From Nostoc sp. NMS7 (GTDB taxonomy: Bacteria; Cyanobacteriota; Cyanobacteriia; Cyanobacteriales; Nostocaceae), in assembly GCF_017115085.1 (NCBI RefSeq), contig NZ_JABXKJ010000083.1, positions 1-41,891 on the forward strand: DNA of 41,891 bases, read 5' to 3'. This document shows, one piece after another, positions 27,790 to 36,067 of the stretch. A program made the position numbers and the translations under genes. Below the pieces are notes generated by a model. That model was not told the origin of the DNA. It ran no database searches and worked only from the letters and a program-made list of their open reading frames with translations. Each line of letters begins with the position of its first letter. Position 1 is the stretch's first letter.

Positions 27790-28043
27790 TATTGTTGAGA
27801 GGTAATTAACAGAGTTTTATCTGCTTTTTATCTAGATTTGCAATATGATCTTTCTAGAGTCAAAAACTAGATACTAAAAATGACAGCGTATGCTGTTGGA
27901 TACAGATACTCTAGTTCTCAGCCTTAATAATTTCGTTTTACTTCGCTCAATAAACAAAGAATTTTATAAAGGTAATCAACTATTTCGACGATGAAGTGAT
28001 GAAATTGTTTAGTATAAACTAATCAAACTGAATGTAGAAATAA

Positions 28044-28274
28044 ATGCGTAAACAAATCATCGAATATACATCTCCACTAGATGCACTGATTGCCCTTACC
28101 AAACAGTTAAATACCTATGAAATAAAGTACCAAATGAATTCAGAAGAATTTTTTGCTAAATATAACCAAGGCGAAACTTCTGACGATGAAGTGTTTGTCG
28201 AATGGGCAGGAAACTACCAACATTATCTAGCTCTACACCAAGATATCAAGAGCAAACTCAGAGATGTCGCGTAA
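28044..28274 (+). CDS. Putative antitoxin partner of TumE-type toxin
   Basis: A protein of 76 residues with no recognised DNA-binding motif. It is acidic in the second half: MNSEEFFAKYNQGE, then SDDEVFVEWAGNYQHYL. That pattern is common in antitoxins paired with small toxins in cyanobacteria. The stop overlaps the start of the next gene by 11 bases, a layout typical of coupled translation in toxin-antitoxin pairs. The assignment depends mainly on the neighbour. Confidence 0.65.
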   Translation: MRKQIIEYTSPLDALIALTKQLNTYEIKYQMNSEEFFAKYNQGETSDDEVFVEWAGNYQHYLALHQDIKSKLRDVA

Positions 28275-28647
28275 AGTTATCCAAGCCTATTTAGATGAAA
28301 TTGAGCAAATTTTACTCAACTGCTCTAACACATACGTTGAGGAATATAGTGCAGTAATTATAACGACAGAGAGAGCTAATCTCCGCATTAAGATACGTTT
28401 CGCTCTCAAATATTTACTGGCAGTTAGTGAAGCCTTTGTGATTGTAGATAATCAGATTACATATATCGATTACCGCTATCACTTTCAAGATGAGCAAAAT
28501 AGTCTGATTTTTCGTTATGACAGTACACCACACTTTCCCAACTTGCCTAGCTTCCCGCACCATAAACATCTTTTTGATAACGTAATTGCTTGTGAAAAGC
28601 CACATATAGCCGATGTGCTAGAGGAAGTGATGGAGTTTTTAGAGTAG
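28264..28647 (+). CDS. TumE family toxin (DUF6516)
   Basis: A protein of 127 residues. Conserved features of the TumE/DUF6516 family are visible: the central VIVDNQITYIDYRYHFQDEQ, followed by LIFRYDSTPHFPNLPSFPHHKHL and VLEEVMEFLE at the end. HHKH is the most family-like part. It follows its putative antitoxin gene with an 11-base overlap. In a few studied systems these proteins inhibit growth, but the target is not known for this copy. The two genes appear intact. Confidence 0.75.
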   Translation: MSRKVIQAYLDEIEQILLNCSNTYVEEYSAVIITTERANLRIKIRFALKYLLAVSEAFVIVDNQITYIDYRYHFQDEQNSLIFRYDSTPHFPNLPSFPHHKHLFDNVIACEKPHIADVLEEVMEFLE

Positions 28648-28721
28648 GAAAATGGAATTTATATCGCAAAACAAAATTATCAAATGTAACCGTTAAAATT
28701 TTGCTCATTGATACCTTCCTT

Positions 28722-29117
28722 CTAATCACTAATTACCGCGATCGCATCAATTTCTACTAAGACATCTTTAGGTAAGCGCGATACCTGGACACAAGCCCGC
28801 GCCGGGGCTGTATCTTCGGGGAAATATTTAGCATATACGGCATTCACCGCCGCGAAATCATTCATATCAGCGAGAAATACTGTGGTCTTGACGACATCTT
28901 GAAAAGTCGCACCAGCTGCTGTGAGGATGGCTTCCAGATTAGTTAATACCTGCTCAGTTTGCTTTTTGACATCATCAGTGTAGACGACATCACCAAGGCG
29001 GGGATCGATGGCAATTTGTCCAGCGACGAATAGAAATTGACCAGAAGCTGCGATCGCTTGATTATAAGGGCCGACTGGTGCGGGTGCGTTATCAGTACGA
29101 ATTACTTTACGAGTCAT
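28722..29117 (-). CDS. ridA: RidA family enamine/imine deaminase
   Basis: A protein of 131 residues from the ATG at 29117, matching the family length. The frame continues upstream to 29252, but that part is unrelated fragment DNA. Family motifs: [24 protein letters not shown], then [28 protein letters not shown], and the C-terminal [23 protein letters not shown] with the catalytic Arg in ARACVQV. RidA hydrolyses reactive 2-aminoacrylate and other enamines released by PLP enzymes. The ribosome site is weak. The gene converges with the toxin gene downstream. Confidence 0.92.
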   Translation of the reverse strand: MTRKVIRTDNAPAPVGPYNQAIAASGQFLFVAGQIAIDPRLGDVVYTDDVKKQTEQVLTNLEAILTAAGATFQDVVKTTVFLADMNDFAAVNAVYAKYFPEDTAPARACVQVSRLPKDVLVEIDAIAVISD

Positions 29118-29425
29118 AGATATTACTTTATTTAACGATGTTTCCTGCTTACCGATTTCCACCTCAGAAGCGATCGGCTTGTAGGGTTCTCCATCTGGCA
29201 TTATTGCACGACTGAAGTCAGCATCCTCAATGAGCCATCCATAAGTCGCCAATAATCGCGCAAAATGCGATCCCCATCAGCATACGATTAGTATTGTGTT
29301 TTTGGCGACAGCGACGGGGGAACCTGGCAAGGGGATGACTTTGAGGAATGCTTGCAGCTTGTTTATGAAACCCGTTCCCCGGCTGAATTTTAGTGATGTA
29401 CCTCCTAGATACCAATCATTACGTT
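29118..29425. pseudogene. Heap of gene fragments (pentapeptide, Nudix, vapBC)
   Basis: Four scraps lie next to each other. 29160-29225 minus: [16 protein letters not shown], like the end of a pentapeptide-repeat protein. 29246-29272: 27 bp identical to 29547-29573 near the end of the Nudix gene, same orientation. 29278-29325: 48 bp matching the inside of that gene (29649-29696) at 47 positions but inverted. 29334-29393 plus: DDFEECLQLVYETRSPAEF then stop, like an antitoxin tail, followed at 29396 by ATG and YLLDTNH, the start of a PIN-domain toxin. None is complete. The region looks like DNA broken and rejoined. Confidence 0.65.
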
Positions 29426-29510
29426 TACACAAACTATATGGTGGGGAATTCTAGGTATTACTCTCCCTTCTTCTCTTTGCGCCCTTTGCGTCCTTTGCGG
29501 TTCGTTCCTC

Positions 29511-29942
29511 CTACCCCAACCTTGGACGTATCCCATAATGCCGATATCGCCAATAATCGCGCAAAATGCGATCGTGATCAAAACATAAACTACCCGGCAC
29601 ACGCCAAGACTCAAAAACACCTACACCCTTAGCATCATCCCCAGCCAGAGGTTCCCCCGTCGCCGTCGCCAAAAACACAATACTAATCGTATGCTGACGC
29701 GGATCGCGATTCGGGTCAGAATACACTAATAATTGTTCAACTAACTCCACCTGCAAACCCGTTTCTTCCTCAGCTTCTCGCCGTGCCGCCACTTCCACCG
29801 CTTCCCCATAATCTACAAAACCACCAGGAATAGCCCAACCTAAAGGTAGATTCTGTCTTTCAATTAACACTATTGGCCGATGAGGCCGATCTACTAATTC
29901 AATGATGATATCAACTGTCGGTGTAGGATTTCGGTAAGTCAT
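29511..29942 (-). CDS. Nudix hydrolase
   Basis: A protein of 143 residues with a complete Nudix box, [41 protein letters not shown] before the box is typical of ADP-ribose pyrophosphatase-like and NUDT-type members. The [19 protein letters not shown] segment may help set substrate choice, which I cannot identify. Last residues [16 protein letters not shown] complete the domain. Parts of this gene are copied, some inverted, into the fragment heap downstream at 29246-29325. No ribosome site better than weak is seen upstream of the ATG. Confidence 0.85.
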   Translation of the reverse strand: MTYRNPTPTVDIIIELVDRPHRPIVLIERQNLPLGWAIPGGFVDYGEAVEVAARREAEEETGLQVELVEQLLVYSDPNRDPRQHTISIVFLATATGEPLAGDDAKGVGVFESWRVPGSLCFDHDRILRDYWRYRHYGIRPRLG

Positions 29943-30100
29943 AGTTATTAGTCATTGGTCACTGGTCATTAGTCCTTGACTAAGGACAAACAAAATGAGT
30001 TTACTTGATTTACCTTGCAAATGCTGTTCCGTGATAAATTCAATGCGATCGCCAAGCGTGTTGATCAGACAACTGCTTCTTCCCATAATTCAGGTTAAAT

Positions 30101-31609
30101 ATGCCTTTTCCTAGATCCAGTGGCATTTTGCTGCATCCTACCTCCTTTCCCAGTCGATTTGGCGTTGGAGATTTAGGCTTAGAAGCCTATCGCTTCATCG
30201 ATTTTCTCAAAGAGAGCCATCAACAATATTGGCAAGTTTTACCCTTAGGCCCCACTGGATATGGCAATTCTCCCTATATGTGCTACTCGGCAATGGCGGG
30301 AAATCCCCTGCTAATTAGCCCAGAAAAACTCCTAGATGAGGGTTTGCTAGCTGAAGAAGACTTTGCTAACTTACCAGGATTTCCGGTAGAGAAGGTAGAT
30401 TTTGAGCAGGTTGTGCCGATTAAGATTGGGCTACTCAAAAAAGCCTGTGAAAATTTCACAGCTAATGCTACGCCCATCCAACAAAAAGAGTTTGAGGGTT
30501 TTTGCGACAGTAAAGCCTATTGGCTAGATAATTACGCCTTATTTATGGCGCTCAAAGATGCCAACAACAATGGAAACTGGTATACATGGGAGCCAGAAAT
30601 TGTCAAGCGTGATCCGCAAGCATTAGATGAAGTACAGGATCGGCTCAAGGAACAGATTTTTTATTACAAGTTTATCCAATTTGAGTTTTTCCGCCAGTGG
30701 TCAGAACTGAAAAGCTACGCCAACATGCGCGGCATTGACATTATCGGCGATATCCCCATCTATGTAGCTCATGATAGCGCTGACGTGTGGGCGCATCCCG
30801 ACATCTTTTGCTTAGACAAAGAGACAGGAGCTGCTGCCCAAATGGCAGGAGTTCCACCAGATTACTTTAGCGCCACCGGTCAATTGTGGGGAAACCCGGT
30901 TTATAACTGGGAAGAATTGCAAAAACAAGATTTTAAATGGTGGGTACAGCGCTTTGAAGCAATGCTGGATTATGTAGATATAATTCGCATTGACCACTTC
31001 CGGGGTTTCCAGGCTTATTGGTCAGTAGCCCAAGGCGAAGAAACTGCGATGAATGGCAAATGGGTGGAAGCGCCTGGAGATGCTTTTTTTGAAGTGATTA
31101 GGGAGAAGTTGGGCAAACTACCCGTTTTAGCTGAAGATTTGGGAGTAATTACACCAGAGGTAGAAGCGCTGCGAGACAAGTATGAATTTCCGGGGATGAA
31201 AATTTTGCAGTTTGCCTTTGGTTCTGATCCCGATAATCCCTTTTTACCATTCAATTACCCCAGAAATGCTGTAGTTTACACTGGCACTCACGATAATGAT
31301 ACAACTGTAGGCTGGTTCAATTCAGCTAACGACAACGAAAAGCAAAACCTCTTGCTTTATTTAGGTTCTATTAGTCCTGAAGGCATCCACTGGGATTTAA
31401 TTCGCCTAGCTTTGAGTTCCATTGCCAACCAAGCGATTATTCCTTTGCAAGATATTTTGGGATTAGGAAACGAAGCGCGGATGAATTTTCCCAGTGTTGC
31501 TGAGGGGAACTGGGAGTGGCGCTATCAAGCGTCAGGGTTGACTGAGGAATTAGGCGATCGCTTAAAAGTTCTTACCAGACTTAATGGACGCGCCCCGCAA
31601 GCCCAGTGA
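30101..31609 (+). CDS. malQ: 4-alpha-glucanotransferase
   Basis: A protein of 502 residues, normal for GH77 amylomaltase. The catalytic regions are intact: the nucleophile in YVDIIRIDHFRGF, the acid/base in VLAEDLGVITPEV, and the third acid in TGTHDNDTTVGWF. The start SSGILLHPTSFPSRFGVGDLG is a family signature. It transfers maltosyl and longer units between alpha-1,4-glucans, in glycogen or maltodextrin turnover. It ends beside a purine-rich repeat shared with the converging RodZ-like gene. No co-transcribed glycogen genes are nearby. Confidence 0.96.
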   Translation: MPFPRSSGILLHPTSFPSRFGVGDLGLEAYRFIDFLKESHQQYWQVLPLGPTGYGNSPYMCYSAMAGNPLLISPEKLLDEGLLAEEDFANLPGFPVEKVDFEQVVPIKIGLLKKACENFTANATPIQQKEFEGFCDSKAYWLDNYALFMALKDANNNGNWYTWEPEIVKRDPQALDEVQDRLKEQIFYYKFIQFEFFRQWSELKSYANMRGIDIIGDIPIYVAHDSADVWAHPDIFCLDKETGAAAQMAGVPPDYFSATGQLWGNPVYNWEELQKQDFKWWVQRFEAMLDYVDIIRIDHFRGFQAYWSVAQGEETAMNGKWVEAPGDAFFEVIREKLGKLPVLAEDLGVITPEVEALRDKYEFPGMKILQFAFGSDPDNPFLPFNYPRNAVVYTGTHDNDTTVGWFNSANDNEKQNLLLYLGSISPEGIHWDLIRLALSSIANQAIIPLQDILGLGNEARMNFPSVAEGNWEWRYQASGLTEELGDRLKVLTRLNGRAPQAQ

Positions 31610-31692
31610 GGAGATAAGGGAGACAAGGGAGACAAGGAAGACAAGGAAGAGGGAGGAGTAAATGCCTGCTTGTCCTCCTTGTCCTCCTCATC
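31610..31692. repeat. Inverted low-complexity repeat between convergent genes
   Basis: GGAGATAAGGGAGACAAGGG and further GACAAGG units face TGTCCTCCTTGTCCTCCTCA, so the 83 bases can fold into a long hairpin. It fills the whole space between the ends of malQ and the RodZ-like gene and may serve as a two-way terminator. It equals the purine-rich half of the dispersed repeats found elsewhere here. Confidence 0.6.
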
Positions 31693-31693
31693 C

Positions 31694-32506
31694 TCAAAAC
31701 TTAGGTTTAGCAGCAATCCTAATTTCTTCCTCTTTCCCCGGCTCTCCCATTTCCTTCGCTTTCTCTTGATTGACGCTCATCAATACACCACCAGCATTAT
31801 CAGTTTTCACTGTCAGTTGCTGTTGGGCTTTCCAAGTCCGATGAGTTCCCTCTGGCAAAATACCCTCAAACTCGGTTTTGCCATCGGCTACTACGCGAAT
31901 CCAAGATGACGCTTTCAAGGTGACACCAATCTGTACAGCCTGTCCCTGGTGGACTTTGCTAAGGCGATCGCTGATCGGTTCAACCTCAACTGCCTTTTTT
32001 CGTTGGGCTAGTTCTGGTTTAACAACGGACTTTTGTTTTTGGTACGGCTGGTTTTGGCTATTACTTGCTTGTAGTACAGCGTTATTTAATAACTGAGATA
32101 AGCCATTTACAGAGCAGAAAATTAGCAATATGTAAAGAAAGTAAAGATGAATTGGACGTAATTGACTAAGGGGTGAAATATTCCCCATCCCTTGGGAGTT
32201 TACTTGTGCAGAACTGATCGGAAAAGTGCCGGAAAATTCCACTCCATTCAAGCCGAGTGCTTCGGAAAATTGCCTGATCAAACCCTGAATATAAATTGGT
32301 TCTGGCAGTTCCTTTAAATTACCTTCTTCGATCGCCTGCAATAATCGCCGGGGAATCCTGGTCAATACAACCACTTGCTCTAGAGATAAGCCTTGTGCTT
32401 GACGCAATGCCAAAAGTTTAGCGCCTAATTCTGCCAACTTTTCAGATCGTTGTTGCTCTAATGAAAGTGATGGCTGGTGATTATTCTTCTTTCTTGGCCA
32501 TTTCAT
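31694..32506 (-). CDS. RodZ-like helix-turn-helix membrane protein
   Basis: A protein of 270 residues. It has a cytoplasmic RodZ-type helix-turn-helix domain (about 24-95: LGAKLLALRQAQGLSLEQVV, then IPRRLLQAIEEGNLKELPEP and IYIQGLIRQFSEALGL). A single membrane helix lies at about 117-138 (HLYFLYILLIFCSVNG), and a periplasmic beta-rich domain (about 185-255, with SWIRVVADGKTEFEGILPEG) resembles DUF4115. RodZ links MreB filaments to the cell-elongation machinery. Whether this copy does so is inferred from architecture only. The pseudouridine synthase gene starts upstream, 29 bases away on the same strand, so both may be one operon. Confidence 0.8.
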   Translation of the reverse strand: MKWPRKKNNHQPSLSLEQQRSEKLAELGAKLLALRQAQGLSLEQVVVLTRIPRRLLQAIEEGNLKELPEPIYIQGLIRQFSEALGLNGVEFSGTFPISSAQVNSQGMGNISPLSQLRPIHLYFLYILLIFCSVNGLSQLLNNAVLQASNSQNQPYQKQKSVVKPELAQRKKAVEVEPISDRLSKVHQGQAVQIGVTLKASSWIRVVADGKTEFEGILPEGTHRTWKAQQQLTVKTDNAGGVLMSVNQEKAKEMGEPGKEEEIRIAAKPKF

Positions 32507-32535
32507 GGCTGCTGACGCTCCTTAATTCCACTGAA

Positions 32536-33294
32536 TCAATAATTAGGTTGTATTATTTGCTCTTGCAAAAAGTGAATCTCATAATCTTTGAGGGAACGAT
32601 ATTTACCCTCATCTAAAAAGGGTTCTTTTGAAGTTTGTAATTGAATTGAACCAATCGCAGTCCGATGCAGTTTGATTACTGGGTATCCTAACTGTTCGGC
32701 TATACGGCGAATTTGGCGATTTCTTCCCTCCTGTAACACTATTTCTAAAAAGCTTTGCTCGGCACAATGTTCTATTAGCTGTACCTTAGCAGCCCTAGTT
32801 TTTCTACCCTCCAACATCACACCCTGGCGCCACTTATGTAGTACTGCTTCTGGAGGATGTCCTTTGACCAAAACACGATATGTCTTGGAAATACTGTGAC
32901 GTGGATGGGTTAGTCCAAATGTCAGTTCTCCGTCATTTGTCAGGATTAATGCTCCTGTAGAGTCTGCATCTAAACGTCCAACTGGGTGAATACCGCAACC
33001 TTCTCGTAATTCTTTGGGTAGTAGATCCAGAACTGTCGGTCTGCTCTGGGGGTCGTCGCAAGTCGAAACCACTCCCGCAGGTTTGTGTAGCAATAAATAT
33101 ATTAAAGCCGGACGGTGCTTTACGGATATGGGTTTACCATCAATTGCGATCGCATCTTTTTGGGGATCAACTTTTTGACCTAAATGTGCCAATTCTCCAT
33201 TGATCCGTACCCGTGAGTGCCTAATCATTTCTTCGGCTTCCCGACGTGAGGCAATACCCCATTGAGCGAGAATTTTTTGTAACCGTGCCTCCAT
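32536..33294 (-). CDS. RsuA/RluB-type pseudouridine synthase
   Basis: A protein of 252 residues. An S4 RNA-binding domain (about 2-60: RLQKILAQWGIASRREAEEMI) precedes the RsuA/RluB/RluE catalytic domain. The signature with the catalytic Asp is HPVGRLDADSTGALILTNDG, and LQEGRNRQIRRIAEQLGYPVIKLHR is the second conserved block. It isomerises uridine in ribosomal RNA. RluB of 23S rRNA and RsuA of 16S cannot be told apart with certainty; the layout fits RluB. It precedes the RodZ-like gene on the same strand. Confidence 0.92.
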   Translation of the reverse strand: MEARLQKILAQWGIASRREAEEMIRHSRVRINGELAHLGQKVDPQKDAIAIDGKPISVKHRPALIYLLLHKPAGVVSTCDDPQSRPTVLDLLPKELREGCGIHPVGRLDADSTGALILTNDGELTFGLTHPRHSISKTYRVLVKGHPPEAVLHKWRQGVMLEGRKTRAAKVQLIEHCAEQSFLEIVLQEGRNRQIRRIAEQLGYPVIKLHRTAIGSIQLQTSKEPFLDEGKYRSLKDYEIHFLQEQIIQPNY

Positions 33295-33396
33295 GTGGAA
33301 ATTGCTTATTTACTGTTAACAATTAAATGATATTTGCATTTTGTAGCGAGTAGGCATAAATGTTACATTTAAAGCTTGTTTAATTAAATTGGTTAA

Positions 33397-34110
33397 ATGC
33401 CAGAGCGAAATTTCCCACCCAAAAATACAAGTAAAATACGCATAATTACGCAGGTACTCACAACAGCACTAAAGCTGTGGTTAAGAGCGCAAGTGAGCCA
33501 AATATCGGAATTAAAAGTGGAGATTAAAGCCAGCGATCGCCAAATTATCTCTGGGCGCATCCCTTCGGTATCTATTTTTGCTACTCATGCAGTTTATCAA
33601 GGTCTCCTGATTACACAAATTCAATTAATAGCAGAAAATATTCGGATAAATATCGGCTCGGTACTCAAGGGACAACCTCTGCAACTGTTAGAAATAGTAC
33701 CAGTGGTTGGCGATTTGATCGTAGACGAGAAGGATCTGAATGCTTCTCTCTCATCTGACTTATTATCTACTGCTTTGAGTGATCTATTCGTTAAGGTTTT
33801 ACCAACAGATTGCCCCCAGTTACAACCAATTAATTGGCAAGAAATTATCCTTGAGAATAATCAAATTATACTCCGAGGCATGAGAGGAACCAATAGTGAA
33901 ACCACACCTCTAGAGATTTGTCTGGGCTTACGGTTAGTCAGTGGGCATGAGTTGCAAGTAACACATATCCCAATCAAGCCCGACCAGGGAGATATATTAG
34001 AGGACAATCATGAGTACAATCTGGATCTTGGCTCAGATGTCGATATCCAAGAACTAACGCTGATCCCAGGCAAGCTGGTGTGTCGTGGACGGATTAACGT
34101 TAATCCTTGA
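33397..34110 (+). CDS. DUF2993 (LmeA-like) protein
   Basis: A protein of 237 residues. The pattern LWLRAQVSQISELKVEIKASDRQIISGRIPSVSI, followed by VYQGLLITQIQLIAENIRIN, is typical of the DUF2993/LmeA family, common in cyanobacteria and actinobacteria. In mycobacteria LmeA is a periplasmic phospholipid-binding protein of mannan synthesis. No clear signal peptide is seen here, so the site of action is uncertain. It is divergent from the pseudouridine synthase gene, with a shared 100-base intergenic region. Confidence 0.8.
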   Translation: MPERNFPPKNTSKIRIITQVLTTALKLWLRAQVSQISELKVEIKASDRQIISGRIPSVSIFATHAVYQGLLITQIQLIAENIRINIGSVLKGQPLQLLEIVPVVGDLIVDEKDLNASLSSDLLSTALSDLFVKVLPTDCPQLQPINWQEIILENNQIILRGMRGTNSETTPLEICLGLRLVSGHELQVTHIPIKPDQGDILEDNHEYNLDLGSDVDIQELTLIPGKLVCRGRINVNP

Positions 34111-34171
34111 TGATTACGGATTAAAAAATACTAATAACCTATTTTAAATGATCTAGCGCCTCTCGAAACAA

Positions 34172-34341
34172 GAGTGGGGAGTGAGGAGTAGGGAAGATCA
34201 GGGGGATAAGGGGGACAAGGGAGACAAGGGAGAATAATCTTTATGCCCAATGCCCAATACTTCTCTTCTTAGGCTACGCCAACGACTTCTCTACCAGACG
34301 CTGTTCGCGTTCGCTCAGTACAAGTGCCCAATGCCCAACTC
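34172..34341 (+). repeat. Dispersed repeat, about 170 bp
   Basis: It starts with GAGTGGGGAGTGAGGAGTAG, continues with GGGGGATAAGGGGGACAAGG, CCCAATGCCCAATACTTCTC, the core GTTCGCGTTCGCTCAGTACA, and ends with CCCAATGCCCAAC. It lacks the CTTCGGCAAGGCTCAG part of the fuller copies. It sits between the ends of the convergent DUF2993 and cdsA genes. Confidence 0.7.
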
Positions 34342-34343
34342 AC

Positions 34344-35231
34344 TTATTTGCTAAGTAGCGGCAACAATAGTGTCACAAAATAGTAAACCAAGGGAGCGGT
34401 GAAAATATAACTATCGGTACGGTCTAAAATACCACCGTGACCGGGGATTAATTGTCCAGAATCTTTGACTCCAGCATCCCGCTTGAGCATAGATTCGGTA
34501 AGATCCCCTAAAATACTAGCAATGCCAATCAACAAACCCAATGCTAAACCAGTGAAGGGGGATTTAGGCAAATGTAGATAATAGGCTCCGGCTACGGCTA
34601 CGGCAACACTGGAGATGATGCCAAAGACAGCACCTTCTACAGTTTTTTTCGGGCTAATCTCAGACAGACGGGTTTTACCAAAGAATTTGCCAATGGTGTA
34701 AGCACCGATATCGGCTGCCCAAATACACAAAAAAGTCAGCAGTGTTGCTGTAAAACCTTGTGGTAGAGAAGCGGAATTTGCTTTTTCCCAGAAATCTGTC
34801 CAGGTTGTCGGCCAGTAACCTCCGAAAGGGAGATTGCTAAAAGCTGCACTATCAATTGCTCGTAAGCGCACCCAGTAACTCGGTAAATAACCGACGTAAA
34901 ATAGCCCCATAATAGAAGCGGAAACATCAGCGATCGTGGCAAATTTTGGTTGAAACAGCAGGTAAAAACAAATCAGTGTGCCAGCTATTGGCATCACAGC
35001 ATCAGCTAAACTGCCATTTAGGGTACAAATCACCAGCAACACTTGGCTGACAGCCATTGTGGTTTTAGCGGCGGGAGTGATGCCTCTGGCTCGCACCAAA
35101 TTAAAATATTCCTGTTGACCCAAAAAGACGATAACCGCAAACATGATGGTAAAGTACCAACCCCCCAAAAGGGTAACAGAAAGAGCAAGAGCGATCGCAA
35201 CAATTCCACTAATAATCCGAGACCAAGGCAT
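34344..35231 (-). CDS. cdsA: Phosphatidate cytidylyltransferase
   Basis: A protein of 295 residues with seven or eight membrane helices. The C-terminal CDP-alcohol signature is intact: GDLTESMLKRDAGVKDSGQL, then PGHGGILDRTDS. The enzyme makes CDP-diacylglycerol from phosphatidate and CTP at the membrane, the precursor of phosphatidylglycerol in cyanobacteria. A dispersed repeat starts 3 bases after the stop. The cbiT gene lies upstream on the same strand, separated by a tandem heptamer repeat. Confidence 0.95.
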   Translation of the reverse strand: MPWSRIISGIVAIALALSVTLLGGWYFTIMFAVIVFLGQQEYFNLVRARGITPAAKTTMAVSQVLLVICTLNGSLADAVMPIAGTLICFYLLFQPKFATIADVSASIMGLFYVGYLPSYWVRLRAIDSAAFSNLPFGGYWPTTWTDFWEKANSASLPQGFTATLLTFLCIWAADIGAYTIGKFFGKTRLSEISPKKTVEGAVFGIISSVAVAVAGAYYLHLPKSPFTGLALGLLIGIASILGDLTESMLKRDAGVKDSGQLIPGHGGILDRTDSYIFTAPLVYYFVTLLLPLLSK

Positions 35232-35234
35232 AAA

Positions 35235-35364
35235 AGTATTTTGGATTTTGGATTTTGGATTTTGGATTAGAGATTAGGTATTCGAGATTAGGAATTGGTA
35301 ATTGTGGCTTGGTTTCTTATGGCCTAAACCCCCAATCTAAAATCTAAAATCTAAAATCTAAAAT
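35235..35364. repeat. Two opposed heptamer tandem repeats
   Basis: TTTTGGA-type units (about four, 35238-35268) and TCTAAAA-type units (about five, 35333-35364) are near complements, with G-U type pairing. They may fold into a long hairpin between cbiT and cdsA. Short tandem heptamers of this kind are typical of Nostoc intergenic DNA. They may affect coupling of the two genes. Confidence 0.65.
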
Positions 35365-35373
35365 CTTTTTGAT

Positions 35374-35976
35374 TTAGTCCAGTTTCTCACCACTAAGGAT
35401 AAAAATGGGATCAACGGCGGTAAAGGTTTGAGAAAAGCCGCGCGTCTCTAGGCGGTTAACCGCAGACTGGACGACTTCGATATTTCTAGCCCTTAACAGG
35501 GAAAAGCTCTGGGAAATAGCATACAGACTTTCTAGATTAGCAGCTGTGGCTACAACCCGACCGGATGGTGGCAAATACTGCCAAGCTGCTTGGAGAATTT
35601 CTTGAATAGGGCGTCCTCCCTCAATACAAACGCGGTGAGGAGTAACTTTGAGGTCATGTAAACACTCTGGGGCACTACCTTCAATAACTTCGACATTCTT
35701 GACTTCAAAGCGATCGCAGTTTCGCTTAATTAGATTAGCTACTTCTTCATCCCTTTCTATAGCAATAATCTGTCCACCTGGACACAATAGCCCCACCTCT
35801 ACCGGAATTGTACCTGTCCCTGCGCCAATGTCCCACAAGACTGAATTAGGTTCTAGTCGCAGTTGAGAAATCAACAATAGCCTGACTTCTCGCTGGCTCA
35901 GGGGAATTCCTGGCAAATGTTCAAACAATTCATCGGGAATACCAGGGGAAATATAAGGCCAAAGTTGGGAGGGCAT
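35374..35976 (-). CDS. cbiT: Precorrin-6Y C5,15-methyltransferase, CbiT subunit
   Basis: A protein of 200 residues from the ATG at 35976; the frame opens 4 codons earlier with TTG. The SAM-binding motif is VLWDIGAGTGTIPVEVG (motif I) with QIIAIERDEEV following it. GIPDELFEHLPGIPLSQREVRLLLISQL before it is typical of CbiT. It methylates C15 of precorrin and removes the acetate side chain carboxyl in cobalamin synthesis. The CbiE partner, fused in CobL, is absent from this window, so this is the separate-subunit form. It is divergent from the Ser/Thr kinase gene. Confidence 0.9.
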   Translation of the reverse strand: MPSQLWPYISPGIPDELFEHLPGIPLSQREVRLLLISQLRLEPNSVLWDIGAGTGTIPVEVGLLCPGGQIIAIERDEEVANLIKRNCDRFEVKNVEVIEGSAPECLHDLKVTPHRVCIEGGRPIQEILQAAWQYLPPSGRVVATAANLESLYAISQSFSLLRARNIEVVQSAVNRLETRGFSQTFTAVDPIFILSGEKLD

Positions 35977-36067
35977 AGAACTACGCAATTATACTAAAGA
36001 TATCGGTTTGCCAAATTGAAAAGCCATAAGTTATAAAAACTTTTCAACCCTAGCATTATCAGAAACC

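Larger units (their letters stand above)
27197..28043. other. Gene-poor region with fragments
   Basis: There is no intact gene that I can support here. Two short minus-strand frames lie in 27165-27364. One, MKSTNEREQLIKDINVLL, has 43 codons and runs into the palindrome. The other ends in VYHQDGGRKVKPRLDD. They may be bits of a decayed operon. A further fragment (27611-27709) and a small repeat (27761-27789) are listed separately. The promoter of the toxin-antitoxin pair should lie within about 100 bases of 28044. Confidence 0.4.

Noticed and set aside
29459..29515. CTTTGCGCCCTTTGCGTCCTTTGCGG stretch as a possible regulatory site
   Set aside because: It looks like a simple tandem repeat common in Nostoc intergenic DNA and has no defined link to a gene.
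35235..35364. Tandem heptamers as a CRISPR-like array
   Set aside because: The units are 7 bases with no spacers, so it is a simple tandem repeat.
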